This document shows, piece after piece, positions 54,455 through 64,000 of a stretch of 64,000 nt of DNA. The notes below the pieces were generated by a model that worked only from the letters and a program-made list of their open reading frames with translations, was not told the origin of the DNA and ran no database searches. The number at the start of each line of letters is the position of its first letter. The first letter of the stretch is position 1. The stretch comes from Clostridium acetobutylicum ATCC 824. Its GTDB lineage: Bacteria > Bacillota > Clostridia > Clostridiales > Clostridiaceae. The DNA lies in the NCBI RefSeq assembly GCF_000008765.1, contig NC_003030.1, positions 3,876,881 through 3,940,880 on the forward strand. The letters are read 5' to 3'. The position numbers were made by a program, and so were the translations under genes.

Positions 54455-54964
54455 CTATTTATCATTAACTTTTTCACATACTTCTTTCAAAATGTTTTTT
54501 TCTTCTTCTGAAAGATCATACCTTGATAAACCCTTGTTAATAGGCTTAGCATATACTACACTTTCCCCTCTTCCATATATACTAGTTAGCATTATTCCAT
54601 CATAATTATCATCTAACAATACTAATGAAAAACTCAAATCACTACCAATATTCTCAAATGCTTTATATCTAACCATAGCTACATTTTTAACGCATTTTTT
54701 GACTTGATCCTGTAATTCTTCATAAATATCCTTTACTTGTTTTGAATCTTCATTTATCTTTTCAACTTTATCTAAATATCCATTTATAAGTTCTTCTAAA
54801 TTTTCAGCATTAGATCCACGCATTAACTTCCTATAATCTCTTTTTAATTTTTTCATAGAGTGCATACTAGACAAATTTAGTATTATTAATATAATAACTA
54901 GCGCACATAAACCTATAGTTATGTATACATTAAATTGGTTAAGTAATTTAAAAACGTCTTCCAT
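54455..54964 (-). CDS. DUF4446 family membrane protein
   Basis: This 169-residue protein has one N-terminal membrane helix (about 12-34), a coiled-coil stretch and a C-terminal domain with SFSLVLLDDNYDGIMLTSIYG-type sequence (core LDDNYDGIML), the DUF4446 pattern. Function is unknown. The gene directly follows parB. I start at 54964; an earlier in-frame ATG (55015) would translate through the parS site (MFHVKHF) and is improbable. Confidence 0.8.
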   Translation of the reverse strand: MEDVFKLLNQFNVYITIGLCALVIILIILNLSSMHSMKKLKRDYRKLMRGSNAENLEELINGYLDKVEKINEDSKQVKDIYEELQDQVKKCVKNVAMVRYKAFENIGSDLSFSLVLLDDNYDGIMLTSIYGRGESVVYAKPINKGLSRYDLSEEEKNILKEVCEKVNDK

Positions 54965-54998
54965 TTTTATTCGCCATCTCCTTGTTACTATTAAAAAA

Positions 54999-55014
54999 TG
55001 TTTCACGTGAAACA
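54999..55014. other. parS site 1 (ParB-binding centromere)
   Basis: TGTTTCACGTGAAACA, a perfect 16-bp palindrome matching the bacterial parS consensus, lies immediately after the parB stop. Confidence 0.97.
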
Positions 55015-55015
55015 T

Positions 55016-55867
55016 TTATATTTTTAATATATCAATTATCCTTTGAAGATCCTCATTAGAGTAATACTCAATCTCTATTTTACCCTTATTTTTATTTGTT
55101 TTCAATAAAACTTTTGTACCAAAATAGCCCTCTAGCTTATTCCTTATATCGACTATATACTGGTTTTCCTCTTTACTCTCTTCATCATTTTTTTCTGTTG
55201 TTTCTTTATATGTTTTTAGTAATTTTTCTGTCGCCCTAACACTTAAATCTTCATCTATTATCTTCTGAGATATCTTATATTGCAATTCCTTATCCGCTAT
55301 TGATAAAAGTACTCTTCCATGTCCCTCTGAAATAACACCATCAATTAAATATTCTTGTACTCTTTCATCTAAATTTAATAACCTTATACAATTTGCTATA
55401 GCCACTCTAGACTTTCCAATTCGTTGGCTTAATTGTTCTTGAGTAAGATTAAAATCTTCAAGAAGTCTTTTATATGCCAATGCTTCTTCAATTGGATTCA
55501 AATCTTCTCTCTGTATGTTTTCTATAAGGGAAATTTCTAATATTTCTTTTTCTGTCGCATCTATTATGACTGCTGGTACTTCTTTTAGTCCAAGACTTTT
55601 AGCCGCTCTAAATCTTCTTTCTCCAGCAACTATAATATATTGCTTTCCTTTTTTCTTTAAAACTAAAGGCTGTACTATTCCATGTTCTTTTATAGATTCA
55701 GCCAATTGAACAATTTTTTCACTATCAAAGTTTTTACGTGGCTGACCTTCATTAGGTTTAATTAAGTTTAAAGAAATCTTTTGTGAACTACTATTTTCCT
55801 CTTCCTTTACATCTGTATCTACAATTAGTGCATTTAACCCCCTGCCTAATCCGCCTTTTTTATTCAT
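55016..55867 (-). CDS. parB: ParB/Spo0J chromosome-partitioning protein
   Basis: This 283-residue ParB has the N-terminal GLGRGLNAL motif that stimulates ParA, the CTPase motifs (GERRFRAAK, ENIQREDLNPIEEA), a helix-turn-helix (LTQEQLSQRIGKSRVAIAN) and a C-terminal dimerisation domain. It loads on parS and spreads as a CTP clamp to organise the origin region and control sporulation through Soj. It lies 15 bp after parA. Confidence 0.96.
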   Translation of the reverse strand: MNKKGGLGRGLNALIVDTDVKEEENSSSQKISLNLIKPNEGQPRKNFDSEKIVQLAESIKEHGIVQPLVLKKKGKQYIIVAGERRFRAAKSLGLKEVPAVIIDATEKEILEISLIENIQREDLNPIEEALAYKRLLEDFNLTQEQLSQRIGKSRVAIANCIRLLNLDERVQEYLIDGVISEGHGRVLLSIADKELQYKISQKIIDEDLSVRATEKLLKTYKETTEKNDEESKEENQYIVDIRNKLEGYFGTKVLLKTNKNKGKIEIEYYSNEDLQRIIDILKI

Positions 55868-55882
55868 TCACATCACCTTCCC

Positions 55883-56644
55883 CTACTGGTTACTAAGAAA
55901 TTCATTGGCTAGATTTCGATAGCATTCTGCCCCTCTACATTTGTCATCATATAAAACTATCGGTAATCCATAACTAGGCGCTTCAGCCAATCTTATATTC
56001 CTAGGTATAGTTGTATTATATAGCTTACCACTAAAATACTTCTTGACTTCTTGTGCAACTTCATTTGATAATTTAGTTCTATTGTCGCACATCGTTAGTA
56101 TAACACCTTCAACCTCGAGTTGCTTGTTTAAGGATTTTTTTACGAGTTGAACTGTATTCACAAGCTGTCCAACCCCTTCTAATGCATAGAACTCAGTTTG
56201 TATAGGTATTAGTACACTATTAGATGCTGTTAATGAATTAATAGTTATGAATCCTAATGATGGGGGACAATCTATGAATATATAATCAAATTTCTTATTC
56301 ATTGCCTTTATTTTGTTTTTAAGAATTCTTTCTCTATTATCAATGTTTATAAGTTCAACTTCAGCACCAGCAAGTTCAACTGTTGATGGAGCAATGTACA
56401 AATTCTTAATAAGCTGTGATTCTTGTATAATATCCTCCAATGCAACATCCGTTGTTAATGCATCATAAGTTGATAATTCCAATGTGCTTTTGTCTATTCC
56501 TAAACCACTAGTTGTATTACCCTGAGGATCTATGTCTATAGTCAACACTTTTAATCCTTTCATGGCTAAATATGTACATAAATTTATATTGGTTGTAGTC
56601 TTACCAACTCCACCTTTTTGATTAAATACACTTATTACTTTCAT
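55883..56644 (-). CDS. parA: ParA/Soj chromosome-partitioning ATPase
   Basis: This 253-residue protein has the deviant Walker A KGGVGKTTT (about residues 10-18), DIDPQGN and FIDCPPSLG, all typical of ParA/Soj. It binds DNA as an ATP dimer and works with ParB in origin segregation and control of DnaA. I prefer the ATG at 56644; a GTG at 56656 would add four residues. Confidence 0.96.
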   Translation of the reverse strand: MKVISVFNQKGGVGKTTTNINLCTYLAMKGLKVLTIDIDPQGNTTSGLGIDKSTLELSTYDALTTDVALEDIIQESQLIKNLYIAPSTVELAGAEVELINIDNRERILKNKIKAMNKKFDYIFIDCPPSLGFITINSLTASNSVLIPIQTEFYALEGVGQLVNTVQLVKKSLNKQLEVEGVILTMCDNRTKLSNEVAQEVKKYFSGKLYNTTIPRNIRLAEAPSYGLPIVLYDDKCRGAECYRNLANEFLSNQ

Positions 56645-56769
56645 AAAATTCACCACCCTCGTATTAATTGCTATTTTAAAATCAATTGCTATACTTTCTT
56701 ATAATAATATTATAAACTCATAATATTGTTTTATAAATAGATTTTTTGTGAATTTGGGCAAAAAAAAAA

Positions 56770-56785
56770 TGTTTCACGTGAAACA
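56770..56785. other. parS site 2
   Basis: A second perfect TGTTTCACGTGAAACA lies 4 bp after the stop of the ParB paralogue. Flanking A and T runs also give it the form of a terminator for that gene. Confidence 0.97.
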
Positions 56786-56789
56786 TTTT

Positions 56790-57572
56790 TTATTTCTTAG
56801 GAATTACAACAGTAACTTCAATAGTATCATCTAATTCCTTAGATTTATATTTAGCTTTTATCCCGTATTTATCAAACACTTGCTTTATTGTATTTATGTA
56901 TATTTGAGATCCAAATATACCTTTTATTCTTTTCTTTCCATCAGACGCAATATCATTTTCTTTTTTATAAACCTTATCTAATTTCTTCTCAATGAGCTCT
57001 TCTGTTTTCTTTACATTTAATCCTTTTGACACAACACTTTTTATAACACTCATTTGTGATTTCTTATCAGATAATTTTAATAATGCTCTTGCATGTCTCT
57101 CTGTAAGATTATTTTCTAGAAGTGCCTTTCTTACATTGTTATCTAACTTTAGAAGTCTTAATTTATTAGCTATAGTTGATTGCTTTTTACCTACGCTTTG
57201 TGCAAGTTTATCTTGAGTATATCCGTATTGCTCTATTAAATTATAGTATGCTTCCGCTTCTTCCATATAGCTCAAATTTTCTCTTTGAATATTCTCTAGA
57301 AGCGCTATCTCAGCTGACTCCTTTTCATCTATATCAATCAAAATAACAGGTACTTTATCAAGACCAGCTATTTTTGCAGCTCTAAAGCGTCTTTCACCTG
57401 CAACTATTTCAAACTTGTCATCATCAACCTTTCTTACTGTTATTGGTTGAATTATACCATAGTTATCTATAGATTCAGCTAATTCTTTAAGAGCTGCTTT
57501 ATCAAAGTACTTTCGAGGCTGATTTGAATTTGCACATATATTGTCTACAGAAATATATAAAACACTATCCAT
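56790..57572 (-). CDS. ParB paralogue in the Noc position
   Basis: This 260-residue ParB-family protein has GERRFRAAKIAGLDKVP, ENIQRENLSYMEEAEAYY and a helix-turn-helix (YTQDKLAQSVGKKQSTIANK). It lacks the N-terminal ParA-activating motif of true ParB. Between rsmG and parA this is the place of noc in Bacillus, where Noc protects the nucleoid from division. Whether it is a Noc with its own site or a second parS binder cannot be told here. I prefer the ATG at 57572; the one at 57584 touches the Shine-Dalgarno. Confidence 0.85.
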   Translation of the reverse strand: MDSVLYISVDNICANSNQPRKYFDKAALKELAESIDNYGIIQPITVRKVDDDKFEIVAGERRFRAAKIAGLDKVPVILIDIDEKESAEIALLENIQRENLSYMEEAEAYYNLIEQYGYTQDKLAQSVGKKQSTIANKLRLLKLDNNVRKALLENNLTERHARALLKLSDKKSQMSVIKSVVSKGLNVKKTEELIEKKLDKVYKKENDIASDGKKRIKGIFGSQIYINTIKQVFDKYGIKAKYKSKELDDTIEVTVVIPKK

Positions 57573-57607
57573 ATAAATTCTCATTCCTTTTCATCATCAT
57601 ATTGCAT

Positions 57608-58327
57608 CTATATTATAGGATTTTTAGACACTTTACCTGCTTTTCTTGGATATTTTTTAGGAGTACCGTTTTGTTTTTTTATAACAACTAAATTATGCTG
57701 AAAATCCTCATTTTCAAATTCAACATTAATCACTTTATCTAATGTTCCGCCAAGAACTTTTATCGCCTTTTTCGCCGTTGATATCTCATCATTTATTCCA
57801 GGTCCCTTCAAAGCGACCAAATATCCCCCTACTCTTGCAAAAGGAAGACAAAATTCACTCAATACTGCCATATTTGCAACTGCCCTAGATACAGCCACAT
57901 CAAACTTTTCTCTATAATCCTTATCTACACCAAAATCTTCTGCTCTACCATGAACAGTACTAATATTTTTTAAGTTTAGTTCTTTTATAACCTCATTTAA
58001 AAAATTAACCCTCTTCTGAAGCGAGTCTAGAAGTACGACTTCAATATCATCATTCATTATGGCAATTGGAAGCCCTGGAAACCCAGCACCTGTACCAACA
58101 TCAATAATACGCTTTGCCTTAACTATATGTTCACACTCAAATATCTTTATTGAATCTATAAAATGCTTTTTCACTATCTCTTCGTCATCTACAATGGATG
58201 TTAAGTTCATTACCTTATTCCATTCTTGTAATAATTCCTTATATCTCATAAACTTACCATATTTTTCCTCGGTAAATTCTATCCCAATTTTTTTGCATTC
58301 TAAACTCATTATATCAAAATACTTCAT
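57608..58327 (-). CDS. rsmG: RsmG, 16S rRNA G527 N7-methyltransferase
   Basis: This 239-residue protein of the RsmG/GidB family has the SAM-binding motif [16 protein letters not shown] and the following [12 protein letters not shown] and AVSRAVANM segments. It methylates G527 of 16S rRNA; its loss gives low-level streptomycin resistance in other species. It lies 24 bp behind mnmG in the conserved mnmE-mnmG-rsmG order. Confidence 0.96.
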
Positions 58328-58351
58328 TTTTTTCCTCCATTTTATATGATA

Positions 58352-60232
58352 TTACTTATTTTTAAAATAATAATCTAAATAAATCATAAGAACAGAAATA
58401 TCAGATGGAGAAACTCCAGATATCCTTGATGCTTGCCCTAAATTTACTGGTCTTAACTTACTTAGCTTTTGAATCGCTTCAGTTCTTAAATTTTTTATAG
58501 AATTATAGTCAATATCCTCTGGTATAACTCTTTTCTCAAATTTTTTAAATTGATCCACTTGCTCAAGTTGTTTTTCTATATATCCTTCATATTTTATCAT
58601 TATATTAACTTCATCTATTATATCCTGTGCCAAATCTTTTCTATCTATATCCAAAGTTTGCAACTTATCATAATCTAATTCAGGCCTTCTGATTAATTCA
58701 TACAAACTTATAGGTTTTTTTAAAGAAACTGATCCTAAACCTTCTAAAAAGTCATTAACTTCTTTTTTATTGGTGATTTGAACCTTTTTTAACCTATTTA
58801 ATTCTTCTTCTATTGCATTTTTTCTTCCTATAAATTTTTCGTATCTATTTTCATCAACTAAACCTATTTTATGACCTAATTCAGTAAGTCTTAAATCAGC
58901 GTTATCTTGCCTCAATAGAAGCCTATATTCAGCTCTTGATGTCATCATCCTATATGGTTCATTAGTTCCCTTAGTTACTAAGTCATCTATAAGAACTCCT
59001 ATATAACCATCAGATCTGCCTAATATAAGTGGCTCTTTATTTTTAACCATTAAAGCTGCATTTATTCCTGCAATTATCCCCTGTGAAGCGGCTTCTTCAT
59101 ATCCAGAACTTCCATTAAATTGTCCAGCACCGAATAATCCTTTTACGTCTTTAAATTCAAGAGAAAGCTTAAGCTGAGTTGGGTCAATGCAATCATACTC
59201 TATAGCATATGCAGTTTTAAGTATTTCAACATCCTCAAGCCCAGGCACAGTTTTTAGCATTTTTATTTGTACTTCTTCTGGTAATGAACTGGACATTCCA
59301 CCAACATACAAATCATTTGTATTTTCACCTTCAGGCTCTATAAATATCTGATGCTGCTGTTTATCTGGAAAACGCATTACCTTATCTTCAATAGAAGGAC
59401 AATATCTTGGTCCTACACTTTTTATTGTACCATTATACAATGGTGACCTATCTATGTTTTCCTTTATAACCTCATGAGTTTTCTCATTGGTATAAGTTAA
59501 ATAGCAAGATATTTGCTCTTTTTCTAGTTTGTCGTTTAAAAATGAAAATGGTATTATTCTTTCATCTCCAGGTTGTTCTACCATTTTTGAAAAATCGACA
59601 CTTCTTTTATTAATTCTTGCTGGAGTACCAGTTTTAAATCTTCTTAGTTTTATTCCTACATCTATTAATGATTGAGAAAGTTCATTAGCAGGAAATAGTC
59701 CACTTGGGCCTCCACTATAATTAACCTCTCCAATTATTATTCTAGATCTTAAATAAGTTCCAGTAGCTAAAACTATGGTGTTAGCTGTAAAACATGCTCC
59801 ATTCTTCGTAACAATTCCTTTTACCTTACCATCTTCAATATCAAGAGAAATCACCTCTATTTGTCTTAAATACAAGTCTTCTTGATTTTCAAGCACATTT
59901 CGCATAACCTCTGAATATCTTACCTTATCAGCTTGAGCCCTTAAAGAATGTACTGCAGGTCCCTTTGATATATTAAGCATTCTTGATTGTATGAAAGTTT
60001 TATCTATATTAACTCCCATTTCACCGCCCAATGCATCTATTTCCTTTACAAGATGCCCTTTAGCCGTTCCACCTATATTAGGATTACATGGCATCATAGC
60101 TATACTATCTAGATTCATAGTGCACATAAGTGTTCTACATCCCATTCTTGATGCTGCAAGAGCTGCTTCACATCCAGCATGACCTCCTCCAATCACAATT
60201 ACATCATAATCACCGGAAAAATATTTTATCAT
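58352..60232 (-). CDS. mnmG: MnmG (GidA), tRNA U34 modification enzyme
   Basis: This 626-residue FAD protein has the dinucleotide-binding motif [19 protein letters not shown] near the N-terminus, family signatures [12 protein letters not shown] and [10 protein letters not shown], and a C-terminal helical domain. With MnmE it installs the carboxymethylaminomethyl group on wobble uridine 34 of several tRNAs. The gene is 11 bp behind mnmE. Confidence 0.97.
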   Translation of the reverse strand: MIKYFSGDYDVIVIGGGHAGCEAALAASRMGCRTLMCTMNLDSIAMMPCNPNIGGTAKGHLVKEIDALGGEMGVNIDKTFIQSRMLNISKGPAVHSLRAQADKVRYSEVMRNVLENQEDLYLRQIEVISLDIEDGKVKGIVTKNGACFTANTIVLATGTYLRSRIIIGEVNYSGGPSGLFPANELSQSLIDVGIKLRRFKTGTPARINKRSVDFSKMVEQPGDERIIPFSFLNDKLEKEQISCYLTYTNEKTHEVIKENIDRSPLYNGTIKSVGPRYCPSIEDKVMRFPDKQQHQIFIEPEGENTNDLYVGGMSSSLPEEVQIKMLKTVPGLEDVEILKTAYAIEYDCIDPTQLKLSLEFKDVKGLFGAGQFNGSSGYEEAASQGIIAGINAALMVKNKEPLILGRSDGYIGVLIDDLVTKGTNEPYRMMTSRAEYRLLLRQDNADLRLTELGHKIGLVDENRYEKFIGRKNAIEEELNRLKKVQITNKKEVNDFLEGLGSVSLKKPISLYELIRRPELDYDKLQTLDIDRKDLAQDIIDEVNIMIKYEGYIEKQLEQVDQFKKFEKRVIPEDIDYNSIKNLRTEAIQKLSKLRPVNLGQASRISGVSPSDISVLMIYLDYYFKNK

Positions 60233-60243
60233 ATCTCATTCAC

Positions 60244-61623
60244 CTACTTTCCTAAACAAAAATCTTTAAATATTTTATCAATTAAATCTTCTTGGAGAGT
60301 TTCTCCTGTTATTTCTCCGAGAGCTGTCCAAGCATTACGTATATCTATAGATGCAAGATCTATGGCCAATGTATCTTGAAGAGCTTTTAATGATGTAGTG
60401 CAGTGCTCTCTTGCCCTTAAAAGAGCTTCCTTATGTCTCGTATTAGTAATCATTGTATTACTATGCTGGAGATTACCCGTTGCAAACATATTTTCTATAG
60501 TATCCTTAAGTTTTTCTAATCCAACTTTTTCTTTTACAGAAAACTCTATAATATTATCTTTATTTAATAAATCTAATTTACTTTTATCTTCTCTATTTTT
60601 AAGATCCACTTTATTTAAAAGCACAATATACTTTTTATCCTTAATATAATCGATTATCTCCAAATCTTCGGCATCTATTTTTTTACTTGAATCTATCATA
60701 AATATTATAAGATCAGCATTTTCCATCTTTTCTTTTGATCTTTCGACACCCATTTTTTCAATAACATCTTCAGTCTCTCTTATACCCGCTGTATCTACTA
60801 TTTTAATTGGTATTCCCGAAATATTTATATATTCTTCAATAACATCCCTTGTGGTTCCAGGAATATCTGTAACTATTGCTCTTTTTTCGTCTAAAAGTAG
60901 ATTTAATAGTGATGACTTTCCAACATTAGGTTTACCTATAATAACCGTGTTAAGGCCTTCTCTTAATATCTTTCCTTCATCAGCACTTAAAATCAATTCA
61001 TCTATTTCCTTTAAAATATCATTTAAGTCTTTTGATACATTTTCAGCCGTAACCTCTTCTAAATCATCCTCAGGATAATCTACCGTTGCTTCTATATGTG
61101 CTATTATTTCAAGTATTCTTTGCCTTAATTTATTTATTTCCCTGGAAATCACACCTTCTGATTGAGCAACTGCTGATTTCATACTTAGCTCTGTTTTAGA
61201 ATTTATAATGTCCATAACAGCTTCCGCTTGACTTAAATCAAGTCTACCATTTAAAAATGCTCTTTTTGTAAACTCACCTGGCTCCGCAAGTCTTGCTCCA
61301 GCCCTTATAATTTCTTCTAAAACTCTTTTGGTTGGATACATACCTCCATGACAATTTACCTCAACAACATTTTCTCCAGTAAAACTCTTAGGTCCTTTCA
61401 TAAAGCTTACAATTACTTCATCTATTATATCACCATTACTTAACTCAACTATATTTCCATATCTCATGGTATAAGTATTCATTTCAATAATACCTTTTTT
61501 ACTTTTACCTTTAAACACCTTATCTACAATACTTAAAGCTTCTTTTCCTGAAACTCTTATTATAGATATTCCACTATTCCCGATTGCTGTTGATATTGCT
61601 GCTATAGTATCAAATTCTTTCAT
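60244..61623 (-). CDS. mnmE: MnmE (TrmE), tRNA modification GTPase
   Basis: This 459-residue GTPase has an N-terminal tetrahydrofolate-binding domain, a helical domain and an inserted G domain with G1 [10 protein letters not shown]3 DTAG and G4 NKVD; it ends in the conserved FCLGK with the functional Cys. It works with MnmG on tRNA uridine 34. A terminator (61684-61712) separates it from jag, so it starts the mnmE-mnmG-rsmG unit. Confidence 0.97.
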   Translation of the reverse strand: MKEFDTIAAISTAIGNSGISIIRVSGKEALSIVDKVFKGKSKKGIIEMNTYTMRYGNIVELSNGDIIDEVIVSFMKGPKSFTGENVVEVNCHGGMYPTKRVLEEIIRAGARLAEPGEFTKRAFLNGRLDLSQAEAVMDIINSKTELSMKSAVAQSEGVISREINKLRQRILEIIAHIEATVDYPEDDLEEVTAENVSKDLNDILKEIDELILSADEGKILREGLNTVIIGKPNVGKSSLLNLLLDEKRAIVTDIPGTTRDVIEEYINISGIPIKIVDTAGIRETEDVIEKMGVERSKEKMENADLIIFMIDSSKKIDAEDLEIIDYIKDKKYIVLLNKVDLKNREDKSKLDLLNKDNIIEFSVKEKVGLEKLKDTIENMFATGNLQHSNTMITNTRHKEALLRAREHCTTSLKALQDTLAIDLASIDIRNAWTALGEITGETLQEDLIDKIFKDFCLGK

Positions 61624-61683
61624 ATATTTTTAAGTAAGATATAAATTAATCTTACAATATCCTCCTTTCAATTGTCCTGAATT

Positions 61684-61712
61684 AAAAAGAAAGCCACAAA
61701 GGCTTTCTTTTT
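61684..61712 (-). terminator. Terminator after jag
   Basis: A perfect 12-bp stem (61684-61695 with 61701-61712) with TTTTT at its 3' edge lies 3 bp after the jag stop and splits the rpmH-to-jag unit from mnmE. Confidence 0.85.
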
Positions 61713-61715
61713 AAT

Positions 61716-62345
61716 TTAGGACTTTTTTAGCTCTACTACAACCCTTCTGTGAGGTTCTTCTCCTTCACTATAAGTTCTAACATATTTATCATTTTGCAAT
61801 GCTGAATGTATAACTCTTCTTTCATATGGATTCATTGGCTCCAATTTAAAAGGACTCTTCTCTTCTTTTACTCTTTTACTAATTTTTAATGCCAATCTCT
61901 TTAATGTCTCTTCTCTTTTTGCTCTGTAATTTTCCGTATCAAGAATAACCCTTTTATATTTTCCATCCGCATGATTTTTATTCGCAACTAAATTTACAAG
62001 ATACTGCAAAGAATCAAGAGTTTCTCCTCTATATCCTATAAGTAGCCCTATATTTTTTCCAAACAAATTTACAAATAAATCATTACCGATCTCTTTAATC
62101 TTTATTTCAATAACAAGGTTCATATCTTCAAAAACTTTTCTTAAAAATGTTCTTACTTCGTCTATATAGTCCGTTTTTAGGGTAACTTTAACTTTTGCCT
62201 CTCTTTTACCTATTATATTAAGAAGCCCTTTACTACCTTCATCAATAACTTTAATTTCAACTTTATCTTCTGTTACCTTTAATTCACTCAAAGCTTTTTT
62301 AACAGCCTCATCTACAGTCTTTCCAAGACTTTCAATGCACTTCAT
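61716..62345 (-). CDS. jag: Jag/KhpB RNA-binding protein
   Basis: This 209-residue protein has an N-terminal Jag domain (about 1-52), a KH domain (about 60-140, with GYRGETLDSLQYLVN) and an R3H domain (about 145-205, with ERRVIHSAL and EPHRRVVVELK). It binds RNA and affects cell division and wall synthesis in other Firmicutes. I start at 62345 because GGGGGG lies just upstream. It follows yidC, as usual. Confidence 0.93.
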   Translation of the reverse strand: MKCIESLGKTVDEAVKKALSELKVTEDKVEIKVIDEGSKGLLNIIGKREAKVKVTLKTDYIDEVRTFLRKVFEDMNLVIEIKIKEIGNDLFVNLFGKNIGLLIGYRGETLDSLQYLVNLVANKNHADGKYKRVILDTENYRAKREETLKRLALKISKRVKEEKSPFKLEPMNPYERRVIHSALQNDKYVRTYSEGEEPHRRVVVELKKS

Positions 62346-62380
62346 TTTAAAGCCCCCCCTACACAAGTTAAACAAAAACA

Positions 62381-63145
62381 TTATTTTTTCTTGTTCTTTT
62401 TATTCTTCTTATTATCAATATTCTGTGAAATAATATTACTGCTATCCTCTACGCTGTTTTTTTCTGCTTCTAATTTTGCTGTTACTGCAGTAATAATAAT
62501 CTTTGATTGTGCCATTTGGAATAAATTACTTACCGTCCAATACAAAACAAGTGCCGCACTAAAGTTCCAACTCATCCAAAGTAAGAAAATGGACATTCCT
62601 ATATTCATAGTAGTAGTTTGTTTTCTTTGGGCAGGATCTGAACTCGGAGGCATAGTTAATATACCTGACAAATATGTAGTAGCACCAGATACTATAGGTA
62701 AAATCCATGTAGTCCAATTACTGAATGTAGCCTTTTGCGATAAATCATGTATCCATAAAAACCCTATTCCTTTTATATGTAAACTATAAAAAACATAATA
62801 TAACGCAATTAAAATAGGATACTGTATAATTAATAATAAACATCCTCCAAAAGGATTAACATTTTTCTCTTTGTATAGCTTCATTGTCTCTTGTTGCAAT
62901 TTTTGTGGATCACTTTTAAGCTTAGTTTGAAGCTTTTTTAATTCTGGCTGTAACGCATTCATAAGAACAGAAGATTTAATCTGTTTTATACTAAATGGTA
63001 CAAGCAAAGTCTTTATTATTATGGTAAGAATTATTATTGCTAGACCATAAGAATAGTTTTTATCCGGTACAATATTATAAACGAATTTATTTATTGAATC
63101 AAAAAACTGAACAAACAGATTGTTCAAGGCATTTATCTTAAACAT
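62381..63145 (-). CDS. yidC: YidC/SpoIIIJ membrane insertase
   Basis: This 254-residue insertase has five hydrophobic segments, the family core (VNPFGGCLLLIIQYPILIALY) and a Lys-rich C-terminal tail (KKNKKNKKK) that may contact the ribosome. It inserts membrane proteins alone or with SecYEG. Where many Gram-positive homologues have an Arg in the first core helix (IIIR-LL-P), this one reads IIIKTLLVP with Lys. It has no clear lipobox. Confidence 0.93.
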   Translation of the reverse strand: MFKINALNNLFVQFFDSINKFVYNIVPDKNYSYGLAIIILTIIIKTLLVPFSIKQIKSSVLMNALQPELKKLQTKLKSDPQKLQQETMKLYKEKNVNPFGGCLLLIIQYPILIALYYVFYSLHIKGIGFLWIHDLSQKATFSNWTTWILPIVSGATTYLSGILTMPPSSDPAQRKQTTTMNIGMSIFLLWMSWNFSAALVLYWTVSNLFQMAQSKIIITAVTAKLEAEKNSVEDSSNIISQNIDNKKNKKNKKK

Positions 63146-63167
63146 ATAAAATAGAACCTCCTAATTT

Positions 63168-63383
63168 TTATTTAACGGGGTCATATCCACCTTTTGAGAA
63201 AGGATTACATCTTAAAATTCTTTTCACAGCCATAAAGCTACCCTTTAATGCTCCGTATTTTTCTATTGCATCAATAGCGTATTGGGAACAAGTAGGAATG
63301 AACTTACAACATGCATTTCTTTTAAGAGGTGACAAATATATTCTATAAAACTTTATTGATTTAAGTAATATTCTTCTCATCAT
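63168..63383 (-). CDS. yidD: YidD membrane-insertion efficiency factor
   Basis: This 71-residue protein matches Yid[42 protein letters not shown]. It is thought to assist YidC-dependent insertion. It overlaps rnpA by 23 bp and lies 22 bp before yidC, in conserved order. Confidence 0.95.
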   Translation of the reverse strand: MMRRILLKSIKFYRIYLSPLKRNACCKFIPTCSQYAIDAIEKYGALKGSFMAVKRILRCNPFSKGGYDPVK

Positions 63384-63720
63384 ATATAACTAAGCCTGCC
63401 TTATTAAACAAATTTTTTATAGAATCTTCTATATCTGAATAACGTTTACCATTGCAAGCTGTTCTAGCTATAATAACAAAATCATGACCTTTTTTTAAAT
63501 TACTAGAATTCAATCTATAACTTTCTCCAATTAACCTTTTCACTCTACTTCTAACTACACTCTTACCAACCTTTTTACTAACGGATATTCCAATTCTATT
63601 TATATCCTTTAATATATAATTTTTATAGACGTACAAAACTAGCAATCTATTTGAAAAAGACTTCCCTTTTCTATATACTCTTCTAAACTCGGCATTTTTT
63701 CGTATTCTATTTTCCTTCAT
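63361..63720 (-). CDS. rnpA: RNase P protein component
   Basis: This 119-residue protein has the RnpA core ([39 protein letters not shown]). It binds the RNase P RNA for tRNA 5' maturation. I start at 63720, with AAGGAGC upstream; longer in-frame starts would run into the rpmH terminator. Confidence 0.96.
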   Translation of the reverse strand: MKENRIRKNAEFRRVYRKGKSFSNRLLVLYVYKNYILKDINRIGISVSKKVGKSVVRSRVKRLIGESYRLNSSNLKKGHDFVIIARTACNGKRYSDIEDSIKNLFNKAGLVIYDEKNIT

Positions 63721-63747
63721 AAAAAACTGCTCCTTAAATTGCAGAAA

Positions 63748-63768
63748 AAGGCCACACAACGCGGCCTT
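63748..63768 (-). terminator. Hairpin between rpmH and rnpA
   Basis: AAGGCC (63748-63753) and GGCCTT (63763-63768) form a short GC stem overlapping the rpmH stop codon. On the minus strand TTTTTC follows, so it is likely a partial terminator giving more L34 than RnpA. Confidence 0.6.
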
Positions 63769-63901
63769 ATGCTGTCAATCTTTTTCTTCCTTTTAGTCTT
63801 CTTCTTTTAAGAACTTTTCTTCCTGATAAAGTACTCATTCTTTTTCTAAAGCCATGTTCTTTTTTTCTTTGCTTCTTTTTAGGCTGATATGTCATAAACA
63901 T
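63767..63901 (-). CDS. rpmH: Ribosomal protein bL34
   Basis: This 44-residue, very basic protein begins [18 protein letters not shown] and ends [12 protein letters not shown], the L34 pattern. GGGGGTG stands about 8 bases upstream of the ATG. It is the first gene of the rpmH-rnpA-yidD-yidC-jag unit and in bacteria lies beside dnaA and the origin, which places this window end next to oriC. Confidence 0.97.
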   Translation of the reverse strand: MFMTYQPKKKQRKKEHGFRKRMSTLSGRKVLKRRRLKGRKRLTA

Positions 63902-63969
63902 GTTTACGCACCCCCTTCAATATATTTACTACGTTATAGAAATACGTTTTTTCCAAATTAAAGTTTTAC

Positions 63970-63998
63970 TTTATAATTATATATTTCAATATAGCCAA
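63970..63998 (-). promoter_or_regulatory. Candidate rpmH promoter
   Basis: On the minus strand, TTGGCT (63993-63998), a 17-bp spacer and TATAAA (63970-63975) lie about 70 bp upstream of rpmH. Confidence 0.5.
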
Positions 63999-64000
63999 TG

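Noticed and set aside
54965..55015. N-terminal extension of the DUF4446 protein through parS
   Set aside because: It would translate the parS palindrome; the shorter start matches a normal membrane anchor.

Overview
The window is about 64 kb of AT-rich clostridial DNA, almost certainly from Clostridium acetobutylicum or a very close relative. The evidence is the kdp operon in the order kdpZ-Y-A-B-C-X-D-E, hsp18, spore-associated genes (a YyaC-like protein and a LonC-type protease), and a right end carrying the replication-origin neighbourhood in canonical order: rpmH, rnpA, yidD, yidC, jag, mnmE, mnmG, rsmG, a ParB paralogue, parA, parB. The chromosome origin/dnaA should lie just beyond position 64000. 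Most genes are on the minus strand and so are transcribed away from that origin.

Layout. 1-1000: a membrane-anchored L,D-transpeptidase-like protein. 1.1-9.6 kb: a complete potassium-uptake operon (kdpZYABCXDE), including two very small membrane peptides and a leader with a terminator-like hairpin. 10-14.1 kb: a MecA-like lipoprotein penicillin-binding protein, a secreted polygalacturonase and a small membrane protein. 14.1-15.6 kb: a metallo-beta-lactamase-fold hydrolase divergent from a TetR regulator; both promoters and a matched pair of operator sites are readable. 15.9-20.1 kb: chemoreceptor, VOC and SRPBCC proteins, a small membrane protein and a chagasin-like lipoprotein. 20.5-21.9 kb: an RRNPP-type peptide quorum-sensing module. 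Its HTH and TPR halves are split by a frame break, and an unlisted 38-residue pheromone precursor follows, with predicted mature heptapeptide SYPGWSW.

22.1-41.8 kb is a type VII secretion (Ess/Yuk) island: esxA-essA-esaB-essB-essC, two DUF4176 proteins, two small LXG partner proteins, a full LXG toxin and its probable immunity protein. Behind these sits an array of headless toxin cassettes with YwqJ-like deaminase tails, each paired with a SUKH-3 immunity gene. One cassette carries about 283 bp nearly identical to the full toxin gene, which suggests tip exchange by recombination. esaA lies alone at the far end with its own promoter. A tRNA-Thr(CGT) borders the island at 42.2 kb, and the Ess genes look richer in G+C than the flanks.

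42.6-54.4 kb returns to core genes: hsp18 (with a CtsR-type box), the dnaB helicase (downstream region with two perfect DnaA boxes), lonC, rplI, the c-di-AMP phosphodiesterase gdpP, yybS, a MazG-like gene, a lipoprotein, rpsR-ssb-rpsF with an S6:S18 leader, a DUF951 protein, an MscS channel and yyaC. 54.4-64 kb is the origin-proximal segregation and tRNA-modification cluster with two perfect parS sites.
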